Assembly (NCBI GenBank): GCA_028554795.2
Contig: CM068839.1
Span: 39,709,006-39,773,005 of the forward strand
Direction: 5' to 3'
Length of the DNA stretch: 64,000 nucleotides
DNA from: Sinohyriopsis cumingii
Lineage: Eukaryota; Mollusca; Bivalvia; Unionida; Unionidae
This document shows, in pieces, positions 37,601-42,670 of the stretch; positions within the stretch are counted from its first letter, which is position 1, and each line of letters opens with the position of its first letter. Both the position numbers and the translations under genes were made by a program. The notes under the pieces were generated by a model. It had not been told where the DNA came from. It saw only the letters and a list, made by a program, of their open reading frames with translations, and made no database searches.

Positions 37601-38234
37601 TCCCGTCACAGATGGTTATAGATTCATTGGTTTAAAAAAGGTTCTGTTGTTGGAGGGCACAGATCATTAAATGGCAGAATTAGGGCTATCGAAGTAGCAT
37701 CCGTTTTTCAAGTTGATTTACATATTGTGCATCATATACATTAGGACATGTATATGCCATGGTACAGATACTTTGTACGGTATTACCGCGAGATCAGAGT
37801 AACTCCCCTTGCAAAAAAATCCTGGAAACTACAACATAAATGGAGTCTGTTTATCGATAGCTTGCCGCAATAATCTGATTTAAACTAGAATTAAATGCAT
37901 TTTATTAAAGAACAAATAACAAAATAGGCATATACAATACACTGAAGGTAAGTTTCTTTATTTGCTTAATTGGCCAATCCCTTATTTTAAGACCCGCGAT
38001 ATCATGGGCTACCTCGAAATTTAGCAACTGTTGTGATCATGGCTACTTGCCTGATTCAGCTCCTCTTTTTACACAGCATTTATTTTCAAAGTTTATCAGT
38101 GAACCAATGCTATTCCTCTGTTAATTATTGGTTTTTAATATGTAGGGAAAAATTTACAAACTGTATCATACTTCATTGATTAAATACTTCACAATTTATA
38201 ACAACTTAACCGAAACCTTCAATTTTACCGCCAT
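1545..38234 (-). CDS. ANAPC5: ANAPC5 gene, 5' part (spliced; six coding exons plus one proposed first exon)
   Basis: This is the anaphase-promoting complex/cyclosome subunit 5, a scaffold protein of the nuclear ubiquitin ligase that drives exit from mitosis. Six minus-strand exons join in continuous phase (80 codons, then 27+2 nt, 1+117+1 nt, 2+228+2 nt, 1+66 nt, 102 nt). They give about 281 residues that follow the order of the family's N-terminal region. Landmarks are [12 protein letters not shown] (near human PYKIAVLVLLNEM), [19 protein letters not shown] (human FLRHMILAY..LSFSQVFKLY) and [14 protein letters not shown] (human PLSQKQAEFFLSQQ). All internal junctions are GT..AG. The human protein has about 755 residues, so the TPR-containing two thirds lie beyond position 1. 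Introns of 3.7 to 10.6 kb are full of repeats. Identification is from remembered family similarity and is strong; expression cannot be judged. Confidence 0.92.
1647..2929. other. ANAPC5 intron, nothing recognised
   Basis: AT-rich sequence with short chance reading frames on both strands. I see no splice-compatible conserved exon, RNA gene or named repeat. Confidence 0.5.
2930..3640. repeat. 60-65-bp minisatellite, about 11 units
   Basis: The units start around ccacctagtggtgctgacag, continue with tatggagttgaagctt, then a tagtaatgatccagtacatg-like part. The first three units are 65 bp apart (2992, 3057, 3122); later ones are 60-62 bp and more diverged. Intronic. Confidence 0.93.
3699..3785. 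repeat. (TA)n microsatellite
   Basis: An uninterrupted dinucleotide run of about 87 bases. It gives a meaningless Ile-Tyr repeat when translated on the minus strand. Confidence 0.98.
4211..5300. repeat. 35-bp satellite, about 31 units, with higher-order structure
   Basis: The unit is aaagtctaatgcatatattt followed by cataggtaattgact (35 bp). Variant units (tatttgatag, aaagtcgaaggc, tatgttataggc) recur in fixed order. The marker tatttgatag lies at 4261, 4576 and 4751, spacings of 315 and 175 bp, which are nine and five units. The array ends about 110 bp before an ANAPC5 exon. Confidence 0.95.
5414..5480 (-). CDS. ANAPC5: ANAPC5 coding exon ([14 protein letters not shown])
   Basis: A 67-bp exon between acceptor GTAAACAG and donor CAACAG|GTAGG. 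After the base that completes Trp it has 22 codons ending [14 protein letters not shown]. This is nearly the same as the human APC5 segment LSQKQAEFFLSQQ that opens the Apc5 domain. It lies just past the 35-bp satellite. Confidence 0.93.
5481..7935. other. ANAPC5 intron, nothing recognised
   Basis: AT-rich non-coding sequence with a short (TA)n at about 7305-7315. No conserved frame, tRNA or repeat boundary is seen. Confidence 0.5.
8094..8169. repeat. Compact inverted repeat (hairpin, ~30-bp arms, ~15-nt loop)
   Basis: Left arm tgttgcacttttgcacctt and right arm aaggtgcaagaatgcaaca pair through about 28 positions with a few mismatches or G-U pairs. The loop is ctgttccatacgg-like. The size resembles a microRNA precursor, but a small fold-back element is equally possible. 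Confidence 0.6.
8538..8768 (-). pseudogene. BED-like zinc-finger fragment
   Basis: The 76-codon frame contains AKKRKHD, then [17 protein letters not shown]. This resembles the F.FCK.C...FSI..GG core of BED fingers found at the N-terminus of hAT-type transposases and their domesticated relatives. The paired downstream histidines are not present in frame because a stop follows. It sits inside the element with inverted termini at 7936 and 9037. I read it as a decayed transposase piece; a chance match is possible. Confidence 0.35.
9285..9377. repeat. Inverted repeat with ~22-bp arms
   Basis: aaagagaaacacctgtacaa at 9287 pairs with ttgtataggtgtttctcttt near 9353, separated by about 45 nt. It could be a small fold-back element. 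No target duplication was identified. Confidence 0.55.
9378..11388. other. ANAPC5 intron, nothing firmly recognised
   Basis: AT-rich. Two overlapping minus-strand frames near 9605-10006 have no family I recognise. A diverged repeat of about 65 bp occurs at about 10195 and 10370 (shared ataatttgatg, gaacaatcaaa, aatcagaagt). No function is assigned. Confidence 0.4.
11389..11620 (-). CDS. ANAPC5: ANAPC5 coding exon ([20 protein letters not shown])
   Basis: This 232-bp exon has the best conserved APC5 block: FIRRMILAF, then [21 protein letters not shown] variable acidic and polar linker follows (residues near [12 protein letters not shown] and ALSLSEVRF). The acceptor is TTATAG and the donor is GACTG|GTAGAT. 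Two bases at each end complete Gly and Trp codons with the neighbouring exons. The linker length differs from vertebrates, as expected for this region. Confidence 0.93.
12651..12799. mobile_element. 149-bp fold-back element (MITE-like)
   Basis: Arms of about 66 bp (12651-12716 and 12734-12799) are inverse copies with roughly one mismatch in eight bases. The outer ends are ctatctgtaa and ttacagatag; the inner blocks are tagctaaaagta and tacttttagcta. The loop is 17 nt. A target duplication is not clear. Intronic in ANAPC5. Confidence 0.7.
12935..13198 (-). mobile_element. tRNA-derived SINE, family 2, copy 1
   Basis: Read on the minus strand it has a box-A-like TGGCCTAAGTAGTTGG and a box-B-like GTGGGTTCAAAACCCC, about 60 nt apart as in tRNA heads. 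A body follows with the inverse of cttaatgctgagcatcgggt and cagtaacattatcctgacat. The same parts in the same order occur at 32545-32852, which establishes a family. Confidence 0.8.
14590..14708 (-). CDS. ANAPC5: ANAPC5 coding exon ([16 protein letters not shown])
   Basis: The exon is 119 bp, from acceptor TTTTCAG to donor TTAG|GTAAAC. It begins with one base that completes an Arg codon, holds 39 full codons ([19 protein letters not shown] through ISKFSVL), and ends with the first base of a Gly codon. It corresponds to the family stretch around 'FFDDLSDSF' just before the conserved LFLRHMILAY block. Confidence 0.88.
14842..15176. mobile_element. Fold-back element with ~65-bp inverted arms
   Basis: The left arm (14842-14906, ending gaatacttacccaatcacat) is matched by the inverse right arm (15113-15176, starting taatgtgattgggtaaagta). 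They enclose about 205 bp of unrelated sequence. The terminus tttcccaatcacatta recurs in direct orientation at 15186, which suggests a neighbouring or nested second copy. It lies about 130 bp from an ANAPC5 exon. Confidence 0.6.
15177..16960. other. Higher-GC intronic segment, unrecognised, probably repeat-derived
   Basis: The base composition is visibly richer in G+C than flanking intron, and short frames occur on both strands (for example 16566-16919 and 16728-16937), none with a recognised domain. It starts with a copy of the neighbouring fold-back terminus, which hints at a decayed transposon. I cannot name it. Confidence 0.3.
16985..17705. repeat. Segment bounded by repeated aatcgat/accaactgat motifs
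   Basis: The motifs tgataatcggtt and accaactgataatcgattat near 16987-17035 recur as caatcgattatctt and accaactgatgatcaatt near 17640-17700. Between them is AT-rich sequence with a 76-codon frame of unknown meaning (17221-17451). It may be the ends of a decayed DNA element. Confidence 0.35.
18203..20840. repeat. 44-bp satellite built from a tRNA-like box-A head, about 60 units
   Basis: The unit reads agccacagtagctcagttgg, then aagtgtccaatggattttacatgg (44 bp). The part tagctcagttgg fits the RNA polymerase III box A / tRNA D-arm consensus. A three-unit (132 bp) higher-order repeat is marked by agtgcccaatgg at 19061, 19193, 19325, 19457 and 19589. The last unit runs into a SINE body with a box-B-like site, so the array looks like tandem amplification of a SINE 5' head. 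Intronic in ANAPC5. Confidence 0.93.
20815..20935 (+). mobile_element. SINE body continuous with the 44-bp satellite
   Basis: The final box A (tagttcagttgg) is followed about 32 nt later by a box-B-like tggttcaatatctg. A body with aacctcgggaaagacactta and ctcccatttcctcag follows. This part resembles a string common in invertebrate SINEs, as I remember them. No simple tail or target duplication was resolved. Confidence 0.6.
21161..21224. repeat. TG/TATG/TGCA/TA microsatellite
   Basis: A compound simple repeat (gtgtgtgtgtatgtatg, then atgcatgcatg, then tatatata). No gene is seen in the 20,936-22,603 interval around it. Confidence 0.95.
22604..22658. repeat. (TA)n microsatellite
   Basis: An uninterrupted dinucleotide tract of about 55 bases, about 135 bp from an ANAPC5 exon. 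Confidence 0.97.
22794..22876 (-). CDS. ANAPC5: ANAPC5 coding exon (LYETFCD)
   Basis: This 83-bp exon runs from a TTTTTTTCAG acceptor to a GATAG|GTATG donor. It encodes 27 residues plus two bases (start [18 protein letters not shown], end LYETFCD). Phase 0 entry and phase 2 exit match the neighbouring exons exactly. It is too short to stand alone as a reading frame and was found by following the phase from the first exon. Confidence 0.85.
22922..23060. repeat. 31-bp tandem repeat, about 4.5 units
   Basis: The unit is ttacactaatttaacatac followed by agtggcatgccg. The first three copies are identical and the later ones diverge. It lies just upstream (in gene sense) of the 83-bp ANAPC5 exon. 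Confidence 0.93.
23528..23717 (-). mobile_element. tRNA-derived SINE, family 1, 5'-truncated copy
   Basis: On the minus strand it starts within CTGCGTGGGTTCGAGTCTCG (box B) and lacks box A. It continues through the shared body (inverse of ccaccattaatactggccg) and ends in a (CAA)n-type tail at 23528. It matches the copies at 25886, 28891 and 47230. Confidence 0.9.
23738..24699. other. ANAPC5 intron, nothing recognised
   Basis: AT-rich sequence without a conserved frame, RNA gene or identifiable repeat. Confidence 0.45.
24700..25175. repeat. 24-bp minisatellite, about 20 units
   Basis: The unit is tgtcttccaaaatgccccat plus ttcc. Because 24 is a multiple of three, long frames stay open in several phases on both strands (repeating SSKMPHFL on plus, MGHFGRQE on minus). 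No start context, splice site or non-repeat domain supports a protein, so I call it non-coding. Confidence 0.93.
25682..25852. repeat. Tandem duplication of ~85 bp
   Basis: Two adjacent copies share ataacattcaagtagat, ccaaaatgaagctaaaatc and aataggaactctct. A SINE lies just downstream. Confidence 0.85.
25886..26140 (+). mobile_element. tRNA-derived SINE, family 1
   Basis: The tRNA head has box A tggcaaagtggtctaa and box B gtgggttcgagtct, with a leucine/serine-like long variable arm. The body includes agcttctcgtgggtcggtgg and taatactggccgcaatgtat, and ends aaaccctacaacaacaacaa. A probable target duplication is ctaaaggatg before and ctaaaggacg after (one mismatch). Confidence 0.93.
26141..28879. 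other. ANAPC5 intron, nothing recognised
   Basis: Very AT-rich sequence with poly-A/T runs. Many short frames are present, but no domain, RNA gene or repeat boundary is supported. Confidence 0.5.
28891..29140 (+). mobile_element. tRNA-derived SINE, family 1, best preserved copy
   Basis: Box A is tggccgagtggtctaaagcg and box B gcgtgggttcgagtct, as in leucine-type tRNAs. The body is as in the other copies, with tail ctacaacaacaacaacaaca. It is flanked by an 11-bp target duplication with one mismatch: agtcgttatgg (28881-28891) and agtcattatgg (29140-29150). Confidence 0.95.
29641..29676. repeat. (AAT)n microsatellite
   Basis: Imperfect ata/aat trinucleotide repeats. The surrounding 29,151-30,900 intron shows nothing else recognised, apart from a short G-rich palindromic patch with gacatcacagtgaggggg near 29,850. 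Confidence 0.9.
30925..32420 (+). pseudogene. Pseudogene of a repetitive uncharacterised animal protein family
   Basis: Pieces in several phases follow the order of a protein that I remember as widespread and uncharacterised in invertebrate genomes. They are [11 protein letters not shown] then [14 protein letters not shown] (about 31150-31225), [10 protein letters not shown] and [18 protein letters not shown] (31309-31617), [14 protein letters not shown], and [20 protein letters not shown] plus [17 protein letters not shown] (from 31823). Stops and frameshifts break it and there are no introns. It probably derives from a mobile or retrocopied sequence, and lies antisense within an ANAPC5 intron. 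The function of the family is unknown to me. Confidence 0.65.
32545..32852 (-). mobile_element. tRNA-derived SINE, family 2, copy 2
   Basis: The minus-strand box A TGGCCTAGTGGTTAGAGC and box B GTGGGTTCAATCACC are well preserved. The body matches the copy at 12935-13198 and includes a ~40-bp insertion (around gatatctagcactggggcat) absent there. Confidence 0.88.
33471..33719 (-). CDS. ANAPC5: ANAPC5 coding exon with internal ATG (N-terminal 80 residues)
   Basis: The ATG at 33710-33708 opens an 80-codon stretch that begins [18 protein letters not shown] and contains [12 protein letters not shown] and [16 protein letters not shown]. It ends in LQLLQ at a CAG|GTAAG donor (intron base 1 at 33470). 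A polypyrimidine tract and CATAG acceptor sit immediately upstream (exon base 1 at 33719), nine bases before the ATG and in frame with it. The position and sequence match the amino-terminal helical region of APC5. Confidence 0.9.
34195..34412. repeat. Degenerate ~47-50-bp repeat, 4-5 units
   Basis: The units combine ttgctggtttgaact, cccaccttacccca and catcactcct. It lies in the proposed first ANAPC5 intron. Confidence 0.85.
34930..35880. repeat. Old diverged repeat of ~150-190-bp modules
   Basis: Several loosely similar modules each carry a 'tgaccttgac / ttttgactc' part, a 'cctcttcctta' part and an 'aagtcatctgcaaa..gatcaagg' part (near 35290, 35440, 35700, 35830). I remember similar strings as common in mollusc genomes but cannot name the family. 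Confidence 0.45.
36703..36775. repeat. ~22-bp tandem repeat, 4 units
   Basis: The unit is caccattcacacaacagcat plus two bases. No gene is seen in 35,881-38,224 around it. Confidence 0.9.
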
Positions 38235-38260
38235 GTTATTTCCTTAACTTCCGGTTTGTC
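38225..38260 (-). promoter_or_regulatory. ANAPC5: Proposed ANAPC5 core promoter and mini first exon (ETS and YY1-like sites)
   Basis: On the minus strand an ETS-type site ACCGGAAGT (38255-38247) is followed by AACATGGCGG, close to the YY1 consensus, which often overlaps the start of housekeeping genes. The ATGGCG at 38234-38229 is followed directly by GTAAAA, a usable splice donor. The first downstream coding exon has a strong acceptor (T-rich tract then CATAG) ending at 33720. Joining the two keeps the reading frame and adds five codons (M-A-E-I-I) before the internal ATG at 33710. Human ANAPC5 also starts Met-Ala. This is inference: no transcript was seen, and translation could instead start at 33710. 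Confidence 0.5.
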
Positions 38261-38462
38261 CAAACTATTTCTGGCCACAGATCACCTACAATACACAAAA
38301 ATTAAACAATCAATTACATTTATTTATTTATACATTCCTCAAATTAATACCACTTTTTATACTGGACATTTATTGAAAATATGTCTGTTGGATATTGGAA
38401 GAAAACATAATTGTCATATGGTATTCCGGGATTAAAACGACTCGTATTGACGTTAGTATTTG

Positions 38463-38690
38463 CACAGGTGCTCGACGCGAGCTTGATGTTAAGAAAAAAA
38501 ACAATCATCTAAAGGAAAAACCCCGTTCTGACATAGGACCCTCTCTATCATAATATATTATGATAGAGGGGGACCTATATCAGAACGGATTATCGGGGTA
38601 ATCTAAGGTATTTTTGTCACTCTGTATGATTTTTTCCTTTAGATGATTGTTTTTTTTTTCTTAACATCAAGCTCGCGTCGAGCACCTGTG
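38463..38690. mobile_element. 228-bp fold-back MITE with 8-bp flanking repeats
   Basis: The outer arms of about 57 bp start cacaggtgctcgacgcgagc and end with the near-perfect inverse. The inner part folds again (ccgttctgacataggacc against ggacctatatcagaacgg, and a palindrome around tcataatatattatga). Flanks are agtatttg (38455-38462) and agtgtttg (38691-38698), an 8-bp duplication with one mismatch, as for hAT-type insertions. It lies about 200 bp upstream of the proposed ANAPC5 promoter. Confidence 0.8.
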
Positions 38691-38884
38691 AGTGTTTGTT
38701 GCCTTTGTAAATGCTTATTTATGAGTCTTTTTTAAAAATAAAAACAAACAAAAATTGTATTTACAATTTTGCGTTCATGACCTTTCCCTGTGATCATTCT
38801 TACATCTGTCCTTTTTAACAGACACACGAAATTAGATAAAAAGATATGCCTAGCCTGCTCATGTTTATGTCTAAGCGGATTGCT

Positions 38885-38913
38885 GAAATAAATAAATAAA
38901 TAAATAAATAAAT
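38885..38913. repeat. (AAAT)n microsatellite
   Basis: A simple tetranucleotide repeat directly before a short LINE 3' fragment. Confidence 0.95.
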
Positions 38914-38930
38914 GCTGTTATTGGGCTATG

Positions 38931-39038
38931 CTTGATTGTATTTTAACGGCGCACCAGCGCTGTTAGGCTATTTAGCGCCAAACAAAATGTTATATGTATA
39001 ATCTTTTAAAAATTATAAAAAGTCTCACATCGACCAGC
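38931..39038 (-). mobile_element. Extremely 5'-truncated LINE insertion (108 bp)
   Basis: It holds only the 3' terminal region of the local LINE family (ttaacggcgcaccagcgctg and tatttagcgccaaac), truncated at cgaccagc. It is flanked by an exact 12-bp duplication, tattgggctatg, at 38919-38930 and 39039-39050. Confidence 0.9.
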
Positions 39039-39655
39039 TATTGGGCTATGAAATTAGCGACTTTTACTGCTAATATTTAGTAACGATGAGTGGTATATCT
39101 TAATGATTTGCTTGTTGTTTTCTTTTTTGGAGGGGAGAGGGGTATGAAACTTATGTTTTTGTGAATTCGAAAGCAATATTTACGTTTGAATTTATCATGA
39201 ATGAAAACGAACGTACATAGTTTCAAAAGTGGGAAACCTTCTCAGAGTAACTAAGAAGGATGTCTGATCATCAGGCCCAAACTTTGGCCATATGACCCGT
39301 CACAAGTTAAAGGTTTAAATTGAGTAATCCGTTCGTAATCCATACATGAATATCTGATTAAGACTCAGCATTGATTGATTGATTGATTGTTTGTTTTTAA
39401 CGGCACATCAGCACTTTTAGGCTATTTAGCGCCAAACAAAGTGTTATTTGTATAATCTTTTAAAACTTATAAAAGGTCCTATATCGACCAGCGATATAAA
39501 AGAACAAATGGTTGAAATTAAAAACTGTAAGATGGTAACAGTGCAAAATAAAGCTTCCCGATCAACGGGAGATGTAAAAAAGATGAATAGGTATTAAAAT
39601 GGGACGGTATATATATATATATTGCATAAAACTGCACAAGGTGATAGCATAAAAG

Positions 39656-41635
39656 TCAGAGTTTAGAGTAAATATTTACAGCTTTCAAGAACTCTATAAT
39701 ACGAGTGATGTTTATATTATCAAAAAGTTCTTTCATGTCATGCACAATGTAATAACGATCGCGCGTAGGTTGTAAGTCAAAGCACTCTATCATAAAGTGC
39801 TTGACAGTGAATGGTTCATTGCAAGAAACGCACTCTGGTGGGTCTTCACCTTTTAGTATGTGGGTGTGGGTGATATAAGTATGACCAATTCGGATTCTTG
39901 CAATGACTACCTCCTCCCTACGAATGGTTCTGTAGGAAGGAGTCCATTCTCCTAGTGTTGGTTTGATTGCGTGAAGTTTGTTATTTACAGCATCATTCCA
40001 TGATGCCTGCCACTTCTGACGTAAGAACTTTCTGATACAGGTTTAAAATCAGTATATGGTATTTTAAAATCAGATGGTTTTTGAGAAAGGGCCATTTTAG
40101 CAGTGCGATCTGCTTTTTCGTTACCTTTAATACCAATGTGGCTAGGTAACCAACAGTATATTATATTGTGGGAGACACTCAGCTCGGTATTTTTTACGAG
40201 TATGTTTTTCAATAATGGGTTCTCCAGTTTTGTATTGTGTAGTGACTGGAGTACTGATAGCGAGTCGGAGAAGATGATACAGTTTAAAATACGGTTCTTT
40301 TCTATATGTTGCAGAGCAAGGTCTATTGCTCTGATTTCGGCTGTAAAAATTGATGCTCCATTTGGTAAGCGAACTTGCGTTGTGTGATTTCCACAAACAA
40401 AGGCTGCAGCAGCCTTTTTCTCATCCTTTGATCCATCAGTGTAAATTCTGGTGTAGTTTTTAAATTCGGTGAGGAGTTCATGGTAAGAGTTAAGGAAGAC
40501 AGAAGGGTTTGTTTCGGATTTTTTCCCATCGTGTAGCGTAAAACGTACTTTTGGTTGTTTAATTAGCCAGGGTGGTGTTTCGGAGATGGATGTTTTCTGA
40601 ATTTTAGAAAGATCTATATTTGTAGTGTCAAGGCTGGATGATATTCTAATGCTAAAGGAAGGTATGGCGTTTGGTTTGTTTTCGTATAAAGTTTTGTATT
40701 TGGGTTGAAAAACAGCCGAAAAAGCAGGATTCAGAGGGTTTGATTTTAATTTGAGAGCATACTGTGCGGAAAAGCATTTCTCTACGATGCGATAACGGTG
40801 GTTCATTCGCCTCAGCTTGAAGGCTTTCACACGGGGATGTTTTAAATGCTCCCAGAGCCAGTCTTATTCCCTGATGATGAATTGGATCAAGCATTTTAAG
40901 ATACGGTTTTCTGGCTGAACCATACACAACGCAACCATAGTCCAGTTTGGAGCGAATAAACGTTCTGTATAAATTTAGGATGACTTTTCTATCAGCACCC
41001 CAGTCAGTGTGCGCTACTACTTTAAGGAGGTTAAGTGCTTTTAAGCATTTAGCTTTTAAGTTCTTTAGGTGTGGAATAAAGGTCAGTTTTCTGTCAAAGA
41101 TTATACCTAAAAATTTTGTTTCCTCAACAACTGGAATAGGTGTTCCATCCAGCGTGAGGTTCGGTTCTTCGTGATGTTTTCGTAGTTGACAGAAATGCAT
41201 GCATACCGTTTTTGATTTCGAGAATTTGAAACCGTTTGCACTGGCCCAATTTTGAATTTTGTTTATATTTTGCTGCAGTTGTCTTTCAATTGTATGCATG
41301 TGCTTTGACCGATAACATATTAGAAAATCATCAACGTATAACGAGCAATCCACACCAGGAGTCAAACACTTGGTGATGCTATTAATTTTGATATTAAAGA
41401 GCGTCACAGATAAAATACTGCCCTGGGGCACACCCATCTCTTGCTCGTGCAGATCTGAGAGGGTAGAGCCCACTCATACTTTGAATTCTCTGTCGGAGAG
41501 GAAGTTGGATATGAAAGAGGGCAGACGGCCTTTTAGACCTAGATCGTTCAGGTCATTTAGTATCCCGTACTTCCATGTCGTGTCATAGGCCTTTTCTAAA
41601 TCAAAGAAAACCGCTACTAAATGTTCTTTCTTAAT
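39656..41635 (-). pseudogene. LINE ORF2, C-terminal part (RT palm, RNase H, zinc motif), copy A
   Basis: It continues the RT with FFDLEKAYDTTW, GVPQGSILSVTLF and the catalytic CSLYVDDFLICY. RNase H follows (IYTDGSKD, AEIRAIDLAL, FSDSLSVLQSL, LPSHIGIKGNEKAD), then the C-terminal C..C...H....C motif and IYSKL. Damage includes a CGA-to-TGA change just upstream of 41473, an extra A in gaaaagc near 40772, and a one-base loss near 40040 in the segment after RNase H. Confidence 0.92.
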
Positions 41636-42670
41636 TGCTGCAGCCTTTGTTTGTGGAAATCACACAACGCAAGTTCGCTTACCAAATGGAGCATCAATTT
41701 TTACAGCCGAAATCAGAGCAATAGACCTTGCTCTGCAACATATAGAAAAGAACCGTATTTTAAACAGTATCATCTTCTCCGACTCGCTATCAGAACTCCA
41801 GTCACTACACAATAGAAAACTGGAGAACCCATTATTGAAAAACATACTCGTCAAAAATACCGATCTGAGTGTCTCCCACAATATAATATACTGTTGGTTA
41901 CCTAGCCACATTGGTATTAAAGGTAACGAAAAAGCAAATCGCGCTGCTAAAATGGCCCTTTCTCAAGAACCATCTGATTTTAAAATACCATATACTGATT
42001 TTAAACCTTGTATCAGAAAGTTCTTACGTCAGAAGTGGCAGGCATCATGGAATGATGCTGTAAATAACAAACTTCATGCAATCAAACCAACTCTAGGAGA
42101 ATGGACTCCTTCCTACAGAACCATTCGTAGGGAGGAGGTAGTCATTGCAAGAATCCGAATTGGTCATACTTATATCACCCACACCCACATACTAAAAGGT
42201 GAAGACCCTCCAGAGTGCGTTTCTTGCAATGAACCATTCACTGTCAAGCACTTTATGATAGAGTGCTTTGACCTACAACCTACACGCGATCGTTATTACA
42301 TTGTGCATGACATGAAAGAACTTTTTGATAATATAAACATCACTCGTATTATCGAGTTCTTGAAAGCCGTAAATATTTACTCTAAACTCTGACTTTTATG
42401 CTATCACCTTGCGCAGTTTTATGCAATATATGTACCGTCCCATTTTAATACCTATTCATCTTTTTTACATCTCCCGTTGATCGGGAAGCTTTATTTTGCA
42501 CCGTTACCATCTTACCGTTTTTAATTTCAACCATTTGTTCTTTTATATCGCTGGTCGATATAGAACCTTTTATAAGTTTTAAAAGATTATACAAGTAACA
42601 CTTTGTTTGGCGCTAAATAGCCTAAAAGTGCTGATGCGCCGTTAAAAAACAAACAATCAATCAATCAATC
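41636..42670 (+). mobile_element. Inverted nested LINE copy (5'-truncated, 1035 bp)
   Basis: The copy begins inside the RNase H domain and ends in (CAAT)n at 42670, on the strand opposite to its host element. An exact 9-bp duplication tttcttaat flanks it (41627-41635 and 42671-42679). Removing insert and one duplicate restores ORF2 continuity, so it inserted into copy A after A was established. Confidence 0.96.
41641..42392 (+). pseudogene. LINE ORF2 C-terminal fragment in the nested copy
   Basis: This is the RNase H half without its start. It has AEIRAIDLAL, FSDSLSELQSL, WLPSHIGIKGNEKA and the terminal zinc-like motif CVSCNEPFTVKHFMIEC, ending IYSKL-stop. The frame is open from 41641 but there is no start or promoter. 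Confidence 0.9.
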
